From: SpSt-501 sp037481615
GTDB taxonomy: Bacteria; Desulfobacterota; Desulfobacteria; Desulfobacterales; SpSt-501
Direction: 5' to 3' (one strand)
Length of the DNA: 64,000 nucleotides
Assembly (NCBI GenBank): GCA_037481615.1
Contig: JBBFLI010000012.1
The notes beneath the pieces were generated by a model. That model did no database searches, was not told the DNA's origin, and saw nothing but the letters and a program-made list of their open reading frames with translations. Shown piece after piece: positions 38,374 through 46,543 of this stretch. Position numbers and translations under genes: made by a program. How positions within the stretch are numbered: the first letter of the stretch is position 1; each line of letters starts with the position of its first letter.

Positions 38374-39318
38374 ATGCCGCAGCCCGACATCGTCGCCATC
38401 GGCGAGCCCATGCTCGAGTTCAATGCCGAGGAGGAAGGTGCCCTCTCGGAAGTCACCCGCTTCCTGGCGGGTTGGGGCGGCGATACGTCCAATTTCTGCA
38501 TCGCCGCAAGCCGTGCCGGCGGCAAAGCGGGGTACCTGACGCGTATCGGAAGCGACGAGTTCGGAAACAGTCTGCTTGCCCTTTGGAAGCGCGAGGGAAT
38601 CGATACCAGCCGAGTGGTCCGGGATCCCGAGGCTTACACGGCCGCGTATTTCATCTCCCGCCTCGGGCGGGAGCACTTCTTCACCTACTTTCGCAAGGAT
38701 TCGGCGGCAAGCCGGATGCAGCCCGAATTCTTGCCCCGCGAGTACATCGCCCAGGCTCGCCTGCTGCATGTCTCGGGCATCAGCCAGGCGATCAGCACGA
38801 GCGCCTGCGACACGGTCTTCGCCGCGATCGGCATCGCGCGGCAGGCCGGGCGACTGGTTTCCTACGACCCCAACTTCCGCCCCCGGCTCTGGCCCGTCGA
38901 ACGCGCCCGGGCCGTGATCCACGAAACCTGCCGCTTGGCCGATCTCGTCTTCCCCAGCCTCGAAGAAGCCCGGCATCTCACCGGTCTCGATCGTGCCGAG
39001 GAGATCGCCCGATTCTATCTCGGCCTGGGGCCGAAGGTGGTCTTGCTGAAGATGGGGGCCGAGGGCTCCCTTCTCGCCACGGCGGACGGAATCGAGCGGC
39101 AGCCCTCTTTTCAGGTAGCCTCGATCGACATGTCGGGCGCCGGCGACACCTTCGATGGCGCCTTCGTGACGGCTTTCCTGGAAGGAAGGCCCCCTTCCGC
39201 GTGCGCGCGGTTCGCGAACGCCGCCGCGGCCCTCACCACGACGGGTCTGGGCTGTGTGAGGCCGATCCCTCGGCGGGAAGAGATCGAGAAACTCTTGAGC
39301 CGGACGGCTCAGGGCTAA
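38374..39318 (+). CDS. kdgK: 2-keto-3-deoxygluconate kinase (PfkB family)
   Basis: 314 residues. PfkB fold: VAIGEPMLEFN at the start, GGDTSNFCIAASRAGGKAGYLTRIGSDEFG near 35-65, and the catalytic GAGDTFDGAF near 246-255 with the Asp base. FNAEEEGALSEVTRFLAGWGGDTSNFC is closer to KdgK than to fructokinase. It phosphorylates KDG to KDPG. GAGGAGGGGGCC precedes the ATG. Its product is the substrate of the aldolase two genes on and the likely inducer of the RpiR protein. The next gene begins 16 bases later. Confidence 0.82.
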   Translation: MPQPDIVAIGEPMLEFNAEEEGALSEVTRFLAGWGGDTSNFCIAASRAGGKAGYLTRIGSDEFGNSLLALWKREGIDTSRVVRDPEAYTAAYFISRLGREHFFTYFRKDSAASRMQPEFLPREYIAQARLLHVSGISQAISTSACDTVFAAIGIARQAGRLVSYDPNFRPRLWPVERARAVIHETCRLADLVFPSLEEARHLTGLDRAEEIARFYLGLGPKVVLLKMGAEGSLLATADGIERQPSFQVASIDMSGAGDTFDGAFVTAFLEGRPPSACARFANAAAALTTTGLGCVRPIPRREEIEKLLSRTAQG

Positions 39319-39334
39319 CCACGGAGGAGGGGCC

Positions 39335-40306
39335 GTGCCTGCCTTTCGGGTCAGCGTCGTATCCCTGGGCTACGCCTCTTACGAAATCGAACGTTCGCTT
39401 CTCCGCTCGATCGATGCGGAACTCGTGCTGACATCCCGAGACTGCCTGACGGAAGAGGAGGTGATCGAGGCCGCTCGGGACGCGGACGCCATTCTCGTTC
39501 GGGAAGCGCCGATCCGCGCCCGAGTGCTCCAAACGCTCGGCCGTTGCCGGGTCATCGTCCGCTACGGCGTCGGCGTGGACAACATCGACCTGGAAGAGGC
39601 CAGACGGAAGCGCATTTTTGTGGCCAATGTGCCGGGCTATGGCACCGAAGAGGTATCCGACCACGCGGCGGCCCTGCTTCTCGCCTGCGTCCGTCGGCTC
39701 TTGCAGCGGGACGCCCATCTGCGGCGGGGCGTCTTCGAATCCGACATCCGCGAGCCGGTCTTTCGCACGACCGGGAAGACCCTCGGTCTTCTGGGTTACG
39801 GCCGGATCGGCCGGGCGTTCCATCGAAAATGGAAAGGCTTCCTTCCCGCTCGCGTGCTCGTCTACGATCCCGGGGTCGAGCCCGAGGTGATCCGCGGTCA
39901 ACAAGCCGAGCCCGTCGGCCTCGATGAGCTCTTTTCGCAATCGGATTATCTGTCCTTGCACGCCCCGCTCACGGCCCGCACCCGCCATGTCGTCAACGCG
40001 GAGCGCCTGAGCCTCATGAAACCCGCCGCGATCCTCGTCAATACGGCACGAGGAGAGTTGATCGACGAGGCCGCCCTGGCGGAAGCTTTGGCCAGAGAGC
40101 GGATCGCCGGGGCGGGGCTGGACGTCTTCGAAAAGGAGCCTCTGCCCGCGGATCACCCTTTTTTGCGGCTGCCGAACGTCGTTCTGAGTGGCCATGTCGG
40201 CTGGTATTCCCGCGATGCGGTCCATGAGCTGCAACGCCGCGCCGCAGAAGAAGTCGTACGCGTCCTCGCGGGGGGGATCCCTCAACATTGGGTCAATCCC
40301 TGGTGA
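39335..40306 (+). CDS. D-2-hydroxyacid dehydrogenase family protein
   Basis: 323 residues from a GTG with GGAGGAGG upstream. NAD site LGLLGYGRIGRAFHRKW near 148-164. Catalytic Arg in VNTARGELID, Glu in LDVFEKEPL and His in VVLSGHVGWYS fit the D-isomer-specific dehydrogenase family (phosphoglycerate or glyoxylate/hydroxypyruvate reductase-like). In this operon it could interconvert a sugar acid and its 2-keto form, or remove a 2-oxoacid by-product. The 38-base gap to the next gene shows one transcript. Confidence 0.88.
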   Translation: MPAFRVSVVSLGYASYEIERSLLRSIDAELVLTSRDCLTEEEVIEAARDADAILVREAPIRARVLQTLGRCRVIVRYGVGVDNIDLEEARRKRIFVANVPGYGTEEVSDHAAALLLACVRRLLQRDAHLRRGVFESDIREPVFRTTGKTLGLLGYGRIGRAFHRKWKGFLPARVLVYDPGVEPEVIRGQQAEPVGLDELFSQSDYLSLHAPLTARTRHVVNAERLSLMKPAAILVNTARGELIDEAALAEALARERIAGAGLDVFEKEPLPADHPFLRLPNVVLSGHVGWYSRDAVHELQRRAAEEVVRVLAGGIPQHWVNPW

Positions 40307-40343
40307 GCGGGGATCGCCGACGAGAGTCGAAGAGGAGCCATTG

Positions 40344-41006
40344 GTGCGGAAAACGGAGGTCTTCCGAATTTTGAAGCACCTCGGGGTGGTCCCCGTCGTG
40401 CGCGCGGATGAGGCGGACGAGGTGTTTCCTGTCGTCGAGGCCCTGATGGACGGGGATCTGCCGGTCGCAGAAATCACGTTGACCGTTCCAGGGGCTGTCC
40501 GGGCCATCCGCGCCTGCAGGGAACGTTTCGGAGACCGGTTGACGTTGGGGGCCGGCAGTGTCACCGATCCCCGGCTTTGCACCGAAGTCATCGAAGCCGG
40601 TTGCCTTTTCGTCGTAACGCCCGTTTTCAAACCCGCAGTCATCGACGTCTGCCGGCGACAAGGCATCGGGGTCATCTGCGGCGCCCTCACGCCGAGCGAA
40701 ATCCTCGCCGCCTGGGAGGCCGGCGCCGACGCCGTCAAGGTCTTCCCGGCCAAAGCCCTGGGAGGCCCGGCCTACCTGCGCATGGTGCACGAGCCGCTTC
40801 CCCAGATCCCTCTCGTCCCCACCGGGGGCGTCACGCTGGAGACGCTCGAGGACTATTTCCGCGCCGGCGCACCCTTTGTGGGCGTGGGCGGCGATCTGGT
40901 GGACAAACAGGCCGTCCGGCGGGGCGACCGGCGAACCCTCGCCGAAAGAGCCCGCCTGTACGTCCGGGCCGTGCAGGCGGCGAAAAAGAGTGTTCCGGCC
41001 GCCTGA
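40344..41006 (+). CDS. KDPG/KHG aldolase family protein (Eda-like)
   Basis: 220 residues from a GTG at 40344 with GAGGAG upstream. The Schiff-base lysine is Lys132 in AVKVFPAKALGGP and the catalytic Glu is Glu43 in AEITLTVPG. GAGSV, VTPVFKP and PTGGV complete the class I aldolase barrel. E. coli Eda has Arg at the position of Thr47 here (E-V-T-L-R), so substrate preference may differ (for example KDPGal or 4-hydroxy-2-oxoglutarate). It splits KDPG to pyruvate and glyceraldehyde-3-phosphate, closing the pathway started by the kinase. Confidence 0.87.
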   Translation: MRKTEVFRILKHLGVVPVVRADEADEVFPVVEALMDGDLPVAEITLTVPGAVRAIRACRERFGDRLTLGAGSVTDPRLCTEVIEAGCLFVVTPVFKPAVIDVCRRQGIGVICGALTPSEILAAWEAGADAVKVFPAKALGGPAYLRMVHEPLPQIPLVPTGGVTLETLEDYFRAGAPFVGVGGDLVDKQAVRRGDRRTLAERARLYVRAVQAAKKSVPAA

Positions 41007-41097
41007 AGAAGAGGGGCGTGCGGCCGCGCCCGGAAACGCCCCGCCCGGGCCGGACCCCGGCTCGGGGACGACGCTTCCGGCAAGGGGGTAGCACCCG

Positions 41098-41889
41098 ATG
41101 CGCGATTTCCGGGAATTCCCCGCGGATGCGAAGCGGGGGGTGCGTTTCGTCCTCACCGATATCGACGACACGCTCACCCTGAACGGCCGCCTCCCCGCGG
41201 CGGCGCTCGAGGCGATGGAACGGCTCGAGGCCGCCGGCCTCTGCGTCATCCCGGTCACCGGACGGCCGGCGGGGTGGTGCGATCACATCGCCCGGATGTG
41301 GCCGGTGGCCGCGGTGGTCGGCGAAAACGGGGCCTTCTACTTCCGTTATCGCCGCGCCGAACGGCGCATGGAACGCCGCTGGGCGAAAGCCGAGGATGAA
41401 CGGCGATCCGATCGCGCCCGGCTCGAGGCGATCCGCCGGCGTGTGCTCGCCGAGGTCCCCGGCTGTGCGGTCGCCGCCGACCAGGCCTACCGCGAAGCCG
41501 ATCTCGCGATCGATTACGGCGAAGACGTTCCCCCGCTTCCTGCGACGGCCGTGGCGCGCATCGTCCGCATCTTCGAGGACGCCGGCGCCCGGGCCAAGGT
41601 CAGCTCGATCCACGTGAACGGTTGGTTCGGCTCCTACGACAAACTCTCGATGACCGGTCTGCTCTTCGCGGAGGTCTTCTCCAAGAGCCTGGAGGAGGCG
41701 GCGCGGGAGGCGGTTTTCATCGGCGACTCCCCGAACGACCAGCCGATGTTCGCCCGTTTTCCGCACAGCGTCGGGGTCGCCAACATCCGCCGTTTCGCCG
41801 ACGCCTTGCACCACCCCCCGCGTTGGGTCACCCGGCAGGAGGGCGGCCTCGGTTTCTGTGAAATGGCGGCCATCCTGCTTTCCGGTTGA
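41098..41889 (+). CDS. HAD-superfamily phosphatase (Cof/sugar-phosphatase type)
   Basis: 263 residues. Motif I VLTDIDDTLTL has the nucleophile Asp21 and Asp23; motif II VIPVTGRPAGW; a Cof-type C2 cap lies in the middle (about 90-190); motif IV IGDSPNDQPMF. It should dephosphorylate a sugar phosphate or similar metabolite. The ATG at 41098 follows AAGGGGGT. It is a separate unit between the sugar-acid operon and the ABC importer, whose promoter overlaps its stop region. Confidence 0.88.
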   Translation: MRDFREFPADAKRGVRFVLTDIDDTLTLNGRLPAAALEAMERLEAAGLCVIPVTGRPAGWCDHIARMWPVAAVVGENGAFYFRYRRAERRMERRWAKAEDERRSDRARLEAIRRRVLAEVPGCAVAADQAYREADLAIDYGEDVPPLPATAVARIVRIFEDAGARAKVSSIHVNGWFGSYDKLSMTGLLFAEVFSKSLEEAAREAVFIGDSPNDQPMFARFPHSVGVANIRRFADALHHPPRWVTRQEGGLGFCEMAAILLSG

Positions 41890-41914
41890 CTTGCCATCCG
41901 CCACTCATTAGGCT
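41886..41914 (+). promoter_or_regulatory. Promoter of the ferric/Afu-type ABC operon
   Basis: TTGACT at 41886-41891, 17 bases, and TAGGCT at 41909-41914; the -35 box overlaps the preceding stop codon. Start near 41921 leaves a leader of about 120 bases before the ATG at 42042. Confidence 0.5.
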
Positions 41915-42041
41915 GGGCCGCGGGTTTTCAGGCGGCCGCGGGCCCACCCCCGGCAGCGCCACCTAAACGTCCCCGACGCGAAACCGGTTTCCCCGGCGGA
42001 TGCCCGCCGTTTGCCGAACGCTCTTGCCCAAGGAGGACGTC

Positions 42042-43169
42042 ATGAGAAAGGCCGTCGTGATTCTCGGGTGTTTCGCCTTTGCCCTCGGGGCGCTCCATGT
42101 TTCCGCCTTCGCGCAGTCCCCCCCCATCGAAAACGAACTCTACCTCATCACCCCCGTTTCCAAGGATGTCCACGACCCCATGCTCAAGGCCTTCGCCGCC
42201 TGGGCCAAGAAGAAATACGGCGTGGACGTGAAGACGAGCGCCATCCCGAAGGGGACGCCCGTCGCCTACGGGCAGATCCTCGAGTGGAAAGGAAGGCCGC
42301 AGGCGGACGTCTTCTGGGGCGGGGAGGGGACGCTCTTCGACAACCTCGCGGCCGAGGGGCTGCTCGAAAAGGTGGAGCTGCCCAAGGCCATGTGGGAGGC
42401 GATCCCCGCGGCCATCGGCAAGCCCGTGCCGCTGCCCCTCAAGGACCCCAAGGGGTTCTGGGTGGGGACGACGCTCGAGCCCTACGGGCTGATCTACCAG
42501 CCGAAGCTCCTCAAGCGCCTGGGGGCCGAAATCCGGGACTGGGACGATCTCCTCAACCCCAAGCTCAAGGGCCAGATCGCCCAGTGCACGCCGGACCGCT
42601 CGAGCTCGAGCCACGCGAGCTACGAGGTCATCCTCCAGACCTACGGCTGGGAAAAGGGCTGGGAGTGGCTGAAGAAGCTCGCCGCCAACACGGGCATCTT
42701 CACCGCCCGCTCGCGCGACGTGCCGAACGTCGTGGCCAAGGGCGAGTTCGCCGTCGGCTTCGCCGTGCCGAGCTACATGGCCTTCGCCGAGGTGCTGGCC
42801 GGCTATGAGCTCGTTTTCGTCTACCCGAAAAACGCCTACGTCACCCCCGAGCCCATGGCGGTCCTCAAGGGCGCGCCCCACCCCAGGGCGGCCCACGCCT
42901 TCGTCGAGTTCTGCCTGACCGAGGAAGGCCAGCTCCTGCTCTCGGGCCTGGGGGTCTACCCGATCACCCCCGGCCTCAAGGTCCAGGGCGCCCCGGGATC
43001 CAACCAGGAGAAGGCCGTCGCCTTCACGGGCGGCCTGCGTTCCTTCTTCGAGGTCGAGATCGGAAACGTCTACGACGACAAGATCGCCGGCGAAAAGAAG
43101 CGGATCGAGGAAGTGAACTCCTATTTCCGCAAGGAGATCGCGGAGAAGCACAAGGAGATCGTGAAATAA
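42042..43169 (+). CDS. ABC importer substrate-binding protein, Fe3+/AfuA-type class
   Basis: 375 residues. Signal peptide (1-24, ending AFAQS). Type II periplasmic-binding fold: KKYGVDVKTSAIPKGTPVAYGQILEWKGRPQADVFWGGEGTLFDNL, GAEIRDWDDLLNPKLKGQIAQ, VAKGEFAVGFAVPSYMAF. This pattern is shared by ferric-ion, hexose-phosphate (AfuA) and phosphonate (PhnS) binding proteins. The Tyr pairs needed for ferric binding are not obvious, so an organic phosphate is equally likely. AAGGAGG precedes the ATG. A hairpin follows. Confidence 0.85.
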   Translation: MRKAVVILGCFAFALGALHVSAFAQSPPIENELYLITPVSKDVHDPMLKAFAAWAKKKYGVDVKTSAIPKGTPVAYGQILEWKGRPQADVFWGGEGTLFDNLAAEGLLEKVELPKAMWEAIPAAIGKPVPLPLKDPKGFWVGTTLEPYGLIYQPKLLKRLGAEIRDWDDLLNPKLKGQIAQCTPDRSSSSHASYEVILQTYGWEKGWEWLKKLAANTGIFTARSRDVPNVVAKGEFAVGFAVPSYMAFAEVLAGYELVFVYPKNAYVTPEPMAVLKGAPHPRAAHAFVEFCLTEEGQLLLSGLGVYPITPGLKVQGAPGSNQEKAVAFTGGLRSFFEVEIGNVYDDKIAGEKKRIEEVNSYFRKEIAEKHKEIVK

Positions 43170-43182
43170 GGCAGCGACGGCC

Positions 43183-43226
43183 GGCCGCCCCCTCCCGCTT
43201 TCGAACCGCGGGTCGGGGGGGCGGCC
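43183..43226 (+). repeat. Intercistronic hairpin after the AfuA-type binding-protein gene
   Basis: A perfect 10-base inverted repeat (43183-43192 with 43217-43226) in a GC-only stretch between binding protein and ATPase. No T-run. Confidence 0.5.
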
Positions 43227-43251
43227 CCCGGGGAAAGAGGGCCCGGCGCGG

Positions 43252-44358
43252 ATGAAAATCGACATCGAGGGGATCGTCAAGCGCTTCGGACAACTGGAGG
43301 CGGTCAGCGACATCACGCTGCACATCGGCGAAGGCGAGCTCTTCACCCTGCTCGGCCCTTCGGGCTGCGGCAAGACCACGATCCTGCGCGTGGTCGGGGG
43401 GTTCCACCGCCCCGACCGCGGCCGGGTGCTCTTCGAGGGGAGAGATGTGACGGCGCTCCCCCCCTATGAGCGCAACATCGGGATGGTCTTCCAGAACTAC
43501 GCGCTCTGGCCGCACATGCGCATCTTCGACAACATCGCCTACGGGCTGCGGCTGCGCAGGTTCTCCGCCGCCGAGATCCGCGAAAAGGTCGACCGGGCGC
43601 TCAGCCTGGTCAACCTGCGCGGCCTCGAGCGGCGCTATCCGGGCGAGCTCTCCGGCGGCCAGCAGCAGCGCGTGGCGCTCGCCCGCGCGCTCGTGCTCAA
43701 CCCCGATGCCCTGCTGCTCGACGAGCCCCTCTCCAACCTCGACGCCAAGATCCGTATCCAGGTCCGCGCCGAGATCCGCAAGCTGCAGAAGGAACTCGGC
43801 ATCACGACCCTCTACGTGACCCATGACCAGGAAGAAGCCCTCACCCTCTCCGACCGCATCGCCGTCCTCAACCACGGCCGGCTGCAGCAGGTGGGCACCC
43901 CCCACGAACTCTATGAAAAACCCCGCAACCCCTTCGTCGCCGACTTCATCGGCATCAACAACCTGATCCCGGGGAAGGTGGCGGCCCTGCGGGACGGGGG
44001 CCGCTGGGTGCGGGTGGAGAGCGCGGTCGGCCCGCTCGAGGGAACGGGGGACGAACGGCTCCACCCGGGCGCCCGCTGTGTCGTCTGCATCCGCCCCGAG
44101 TCGGCCCGCATCGGAGAGGAGGCCGGCGCGGGCGCCAACCGGCTCTCCGCCGTGGTGAGCTTTCCCTCCTACATCGGCAACACCGTGCGCTACGACGTGG
44201 ACGTGAACGGGTTTCTGTTCAAGATCGACGTGCAGAACCCGCGCGGCAGCCGGGAACTGCCGCCGGGGGCCCCGGTCGTCGTGACCTTTCCCCCCGAGGC
44301 GACCCTCGTTCTGCCGGCCGAGGGGGAAGGCGACGGTGCGGCGGGGAGGGGGGCATGA
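43252..44358 (+). CDS. ABC importer ATPase (FbpC/PotA/UgpC type)
   Basis: 368 residues. N-terminal ATPase (1-235): Walker A GPSGCGKTT near 38, Q-loop MVFQNYALWPHM, signature LSGGQQQRVALARAL, Walker B LLLDEPLSNLDAK, switch VTHDQEEAL. A TOBE domain (about 245-355) follows, typical of polyamine, iron and sugar importers. It overlaps the permease gene by 4 bases (ATGA), so both are translated together. Confidence 0.92.
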   Translation: MKIDIEGIVKRFGQLEAVSDITLHIGEGELFTLLGPSGCGKTTILRVVGGFHRPDRGRVLFEGRDVTALPPYERNIGMVFQNYALWPHMRIFDNIAYGLRLRRFSAAEIREKVDRALSLVNLRGLERRYPGELSGGQQQRVALARALVLNPDALLLDEPLSNLDAKIRIQVRAEIRKLQKELGITTLYVTHDQEEALTLSDRIAVLNHGRLQQVGTPHELYEKPRNPFVADFIGINNLIPGKVAALRDGGRWVRVESAVGPLEGTGDERLHPGARCVVCIRPESARIGEEAGAGANRLSAVVSFPSYIGNTVRYDVDVNGFLFKIDVQNPRGSRELPPGAPVVVTFPPEATLVLPAEGEGDGAAGRGA

Positions 44359-46073
44359 GCTCGGCGGCGCAGGCGCAAACGGCTCCATCCGGGCTCACCG
44401 TGCGGCTCGGGCTCTCGCTCGGGGGGCTCCTGGGCTACGGCGCGATCTGGGCCTTCATGGCCCTTTTCCTGATCTACCCCCTGCTCCATCTCTTCTACGA
44501 CGCCTTCACCACGGATGCGGGCGAGCTGACGCTCGCCAACTTTCGGGATTTCTTCACCGACCGCTTTTACCTCCGGGCGCTCGGCAACTCGGTGCTGCTC
44601 GGGCTGGGCACGGTCGTCACGACCTCGCTCATCGGGGTCACCTTCGCCTTTCTCCTGCTGCGCTGCGAATTCCCGGGGCGCCGCTTGTTCTCCTACCTCT
44701 CCATCGTGCCGATGATCATGCCCCCGCTGGTCGGCGTCATGGGATTCGTCTTCATCCTGGGGCGGGCGGGAACCGTGAACATCCTGCTCATGGACTTTCT
44801 CGGCTTCAGCCGACCGATCAACTTCATGTACGGCATCCACGGCATCCTGATCGTCGAGACCCTGCACCTCTTCCCCCTGATGACCCTCAGCATCGTGGAC
44901 GCCATGGGCAAGATCTCGCCCTCGCTCGACGAAGCGGCGGAAAGTGTCGGCGCGCGCGGCTTCCGCAAGTTCTGGGACATCACCTTCCCGCTCACCACCC
45001 CGGGGTACGTCTCGGGGGCGCTCCTCGTCTTCATCTGGACCTTCGCCGACTTCGCCACCCCGCTGGTCGTGGGGGTCGACGACCTGCTCGCCTCCCAGGC
45101 CTATCTGAACATCGTGCAGTTCGTCGACCGGCGCCTTTTCAAGATGGGCATCGTGATCTCGGCCATCATGGTGCTGCTCGCCATCCTGTTCTTGATCGTG
45201 GCCAAGAAATACGTCTCGATCAAAGATTACAGTTCGCTTTCCTACTCGGTGATCGAGCGCAAGACGCTTTCCCCCCCCGCCAAGGCGGGCGTGGTCTGTT
45301 TCCTCGGTCTGATCCTGATCCTCGCCTTCATCCCCTACCTGGGGATCGCCCTCGATGCCTTCGGCAAGGGCTGGGCGCTGACCCCCTTCCCGGTCCAGTA
45401 CACGCTGCAGTACTTCGAGCGCGTGGCCTTCGAGACGCCGAAATTCATCCTGAACAGCCTGCTCTATGCGGGCATCTCGGTCCTGATCTGCATCGCGGTC
45501 GGGGTCCCGATCGCCTGGGTCGGGGCTCGCACCCGCCTGCCGGGACGCGAAGTCCTCGACTCCCTCACCACCCTCATCCTCGCCCTGCCCGGGACGGGGA
45601 TCGGGATCGCCTACATGCGCGCCTTCCGGGAACCCTTGCCCGGGATCGAGACGGCCTTCATCGGCCTGTGGGTGGTGATCCCCGTCGTCCTCGGCGTGCG
45701 CCGCCTGCCTTATACCGTGCGCGGCACCTACGCCTCGCTCCAGGTCGTCCACCGCTCCTACGAGGAGGCGGGCGAAAGCGTCGGGGCCAGGCGGGCGCGG
45801 ACCTTTCGCGACATCACGCTGCCGCTCATCTGGAAGGGCGTCCTGGTGGGATCGCTCTACTCCTTCATCCTCGCGCTGCAGGAGGCCTCGGCGACCCTGC
45901 TGCTCGTCGTGCCGGGGCACGAGATGATGACGGTGGGGATTTTCAACTTCTACATCGGGGGATCGGTGAACGAGGCGGCGGCCCTCGGCTTCATTCTCAT
46001 CCTGCTCGGCGCGGCCTGCCTGCTGATCATCAACCGGCTCGCCGGAACGCGCATGGGGGGGGTTTTCGGCTGA
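44355..46073 (+). CDS. ABC importer permease with two fused MetI-like halves (FbpB type)
   Basis: 572 residues with about twelve membrane segments in two repeats (about 20-290 and 310-570). Each half carries an EAA-type ATPase contact: SLDEAAESVGARGFRKFWDITFPLTTPG and SYEEAGESVGARRARTFRDITLPLIWKG. This fused form is standard for ferric/AfuB-type importers. A terminator follows 24 bases after the stop. Confidence 0.93.
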   Translation: MSSAAQAQTAPSGLTVRLGLSLGGLLGYGAIWAFMALFLIYPLLHLFYDAFTTDAGELTLANFRDFFTDRFYLRALGNSVLLGLGTVVTTSLIGVTFAFLLLRCEFPGRRLFSYLSIVPMIMPPLVGVMGFVFILGRAGTVNILLMDFLGFSRPINFMYGIHGILIVETLHLFPLMTLSIVDAMGKISPSLDEAAESVGARGFRKFWDITFPLTTPGYVSGALLVFIWTFADFATPLVVGVDDLLASQAYLNIVQFVDRRLFKMGIVISAIMVLLAILFLIVAKKYVSIKDYSSLSYSVIERKTLSPPAKAGVVCFLGLILILAFIPYLGIALDAFGKGWALTPFPVQYTLQYFERVAFETPKFILNSLLYAGISVLICIAVGVPIAWVGARTRLPGREVLDSLTTLILALPGTGIGIAYMRAFREPLPGIETAFIGLWVVIPVVLGVRRLPYTVRGTYASLQVVHRSYEEAGESVGARRARTFRDITLPLIWKGVLVGSLYSFILALQEASATLLLVVPGHEMMTVGIFNFYIGGSVNEAAALGFILILLGAACLLIINRLAGTRMGGVFG

Positions 46074-46096
46074 CGGCCGGGAATCGGGCCGAAACG

Positions 46097-46131
46097 AAAG
46101 GCCCCCCGGCCGAGGTGACCGGGGGGCCTTT
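46097..46131. terminator. Bidirectional intrinsic terminator
   Basis: A perfect 13-base stem (46097-46109 with 46119-46131) with AAA at the left and TTT at the right, serving the permease gene and the convergent cold-shock gene. Confidence 0.75.
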
Positions 46132-46155
46132 CCCGCTGTGCGGCGATCGAGTGGA

Positions 46156-46359
46156 TCAGCCGACCGTCGTGACGTTCACCGCCGCCGGGCCTTTTTTGCC
46201 CTGCGTGATGTCGAACGTGACACGGTCGCCGTCTTTCAGGGTCTTGAAGCCGGATCCCGCGATGCCGGTGTGATGGACGAAGACGTCCTGGCCGTCTTCC
46301 GACTGGATGAAGCCGTAGCCTTTTTTGTCGTTGAACCACTTCACCGTTCCGTTGGCCAT
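46156..46359 (-). CDS. Cold-shock protein (CspA family)
   Basis: 67 residues. RNP1 KGYGFI and RNP2 VFVHHTGI are intact; the sequence starts MANGTVKWFNDKKGYGFIQ as in the CspA family. It binds single-stranded RNA/DNA and melts RNA structure. AAGGAGGGT precedes the ATG at 46359. The promoter at 46479-46508 gives a leader of about 110 bases, the long leader usual for cold-shock genes; I see no E. coli-type cold box in it. Confidence 0.95.
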   Translation of the reverse strand: MANGTVKWFNDKKGYGFIQSEDGQDVFVHHTGIAGSGFKTLKDGDRVTFDITQGKKGPAAVNVTTVG

Positions 46360-46478
46360 CGATGCACCCTCCTTTCCTGAAATTCTCATCGTCTCCTCCT
46401 TCAGGGTGCCGCCTTGGAACGGATGCCCCGCAAGTCGAAAGGGCCCTCTGCGCGAGAAGGCTTTCGATGATTGATTCC

Positions 46479-46508
46479 AATATAGCGCACCCCCGCGGTG
46501 GAAATCAA
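46479..46508 (-). promoter_or_regulatory. Promoter of the cold-shock gene
   Basis: On the minus strand TTGATT (46508-46503), an 18-base spacer and TATATT (46484-46479). Start near 46472. Confidence 0.5.
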
Positions 46509-46543
46509 GCCGCGGCGGGAAAATCCTGCAAAGGGGTCTTGCC

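Noticed and set aside
46360..46543. E. coli-type cold box in the cold-shock leader
   Set aside because: No match to the known cold-box sequence was found; only the long leader itself is supported.
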